From NCBI GenBank assembly GCA_900489925.1, contig UEHQ01000032.1:1-63260 (forward strand): a stretch of DNA of 63,260 bases, read 5' to 3'. The number at the start of each line of letters is the position of its first letter. Within the stretch, counting starts at the first letter, position 1. The notes beneath the pieces are model-generated. The model searched no databases, was not told the DNA's origin, and was given only the letters and a program-made list of their open reading frames with translations. Made by a program: the position numbers and the translations under genes. Positions 63,032 through 63,260 of this stretch are shown one piece after another. This DNA comes from Hyphomicrobiales bacterium (GTDB lineage: Bacteria > Pseudomonadota > Alphaproteobacteria > Rhizobiales > Rhizobiaceae).

Positions 63032-63260
63032 CTACGCCCGCGCGTTCGATGTATTTTGCTGCAAGCGAGCCTCTTCGGCCATTTGCAAGGCGCACTCGAG
63101 TTCTTTACGGTAATCCCATTCGGTCCCGTCGGCCTTCTTTGCCTTACCCACTCTCATGAAACACATGGTAATCGCTACGGCGGTCACTCCTGCTACCATG
63201 ATCGAAATCAGAGTGCTCGTTGAGGGGTTTGGGGAGAGCCATCTAACAGGATGCGGAAAA
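63032..63260 (-). CDS. Small membrane protein, partial at the window edge
   Basis: The frame is open to the window end and closes at 63032. It contains a hydrophobic helix (STLISIMVAGVTAVAITMCF) followed by a basic and then charged tail (GKAKKADGTEWDYRKELECA). Start unknown; an internal ATG at 63199 lies within the helix. Probably a single-pass protein of unknown role. Confidence 0.45.
   Translation of the reverse strand, partial: FPHPVRWLSPNPSTSTLISIMVAGVTAVAITMCFMRVGKAKKADGTEWDYRKELECALQMAEEARLQQNTSNARA

Noticed and set aside
1..63260. CRISPR arrays, tRNA and rRNA genes
   Set aside because: No regularly spaced direct repeats, cloverleaf-like sequences or rRNA stretches were seen on reading; a dedicated scan was not possible.

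Overview
The window looks like part of a large repABC plasmid from a Rhizobiaceae-type alphaproteobacterium. The evidence is a complete repABC cassette (28161-31790) with an antisense-RNA hairpin between repB and repC, a trbBCDEJLFGHI mating-pair operon transcribed away from it (27684 down to 18378), a TraI/TraR/TraM quorum-sensing module, a rhizobial Porin_2 porin, and an RHE_PE00001-type plasmid gene. No rRNA, tRNA or CRISPR array was seen. No relaxase or coupling-protein gene is present, so the DNA-processing half of conjugation must lie outside the window if it exists.

Layout. 1-2300: an XRE regulator and a porin. 2304-13745: a catabolic island made of a polyamine-type ABC importer, a TauD-type dioxygenase, an RraA-like aldolase, a nitrilase-family amidase, an ornithine-cyclodeaminase-family enzyme, an MmgE/PrpD protein, an amidohydrolase and a divergent-receiver regulator. 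Together they suggest uptake and breakdown of a nitrogenous compound, possibly opine-like or plant-derived; the substrate is not known. 14422-18174: a second degenerate-receiver regulator, then luxR, traI, traM and traR. 18378-27684: trb type IV secretion genes. 28161-31790: repABC. 31791-35307: a FinO/ProQ remnant, serA, and aroG preceded by an aromatic-residue leader peptide and an attenuator hairpin. 35629-41277: stability genes (resolvase, VapBC, tyrosine recombinase with a Phd-like partner, Phd/PemK-like toxin-antitoxin pair, RHE_PE00001).

41311-55468 is a dense anti-phage defence island. It holds two DUF4238-like genes, a Gabija-like pair (OLD nuclease plus UvrD-like helicase), a zinc-ribbon/phospholipase-D protein that matches no system I know, a Mokosh type I-like pair (pseudokinase-helicase fusion plus PLD protein) and a Shedu nuclease. 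Immediately beyond it an IS21-family element (55984-58475, 6-bp target duplication TGCCGG) has split a DUF309 gene near its 3' end, and its own istA carries a frameshift. 58526-63260 holds poorly characterised small genes, an AT-rich non-coding stretch with a 12-bp inverted repeat, and a gene cut by the window edge.

All functions are read from sequence motifs and family memory; no database search was run.
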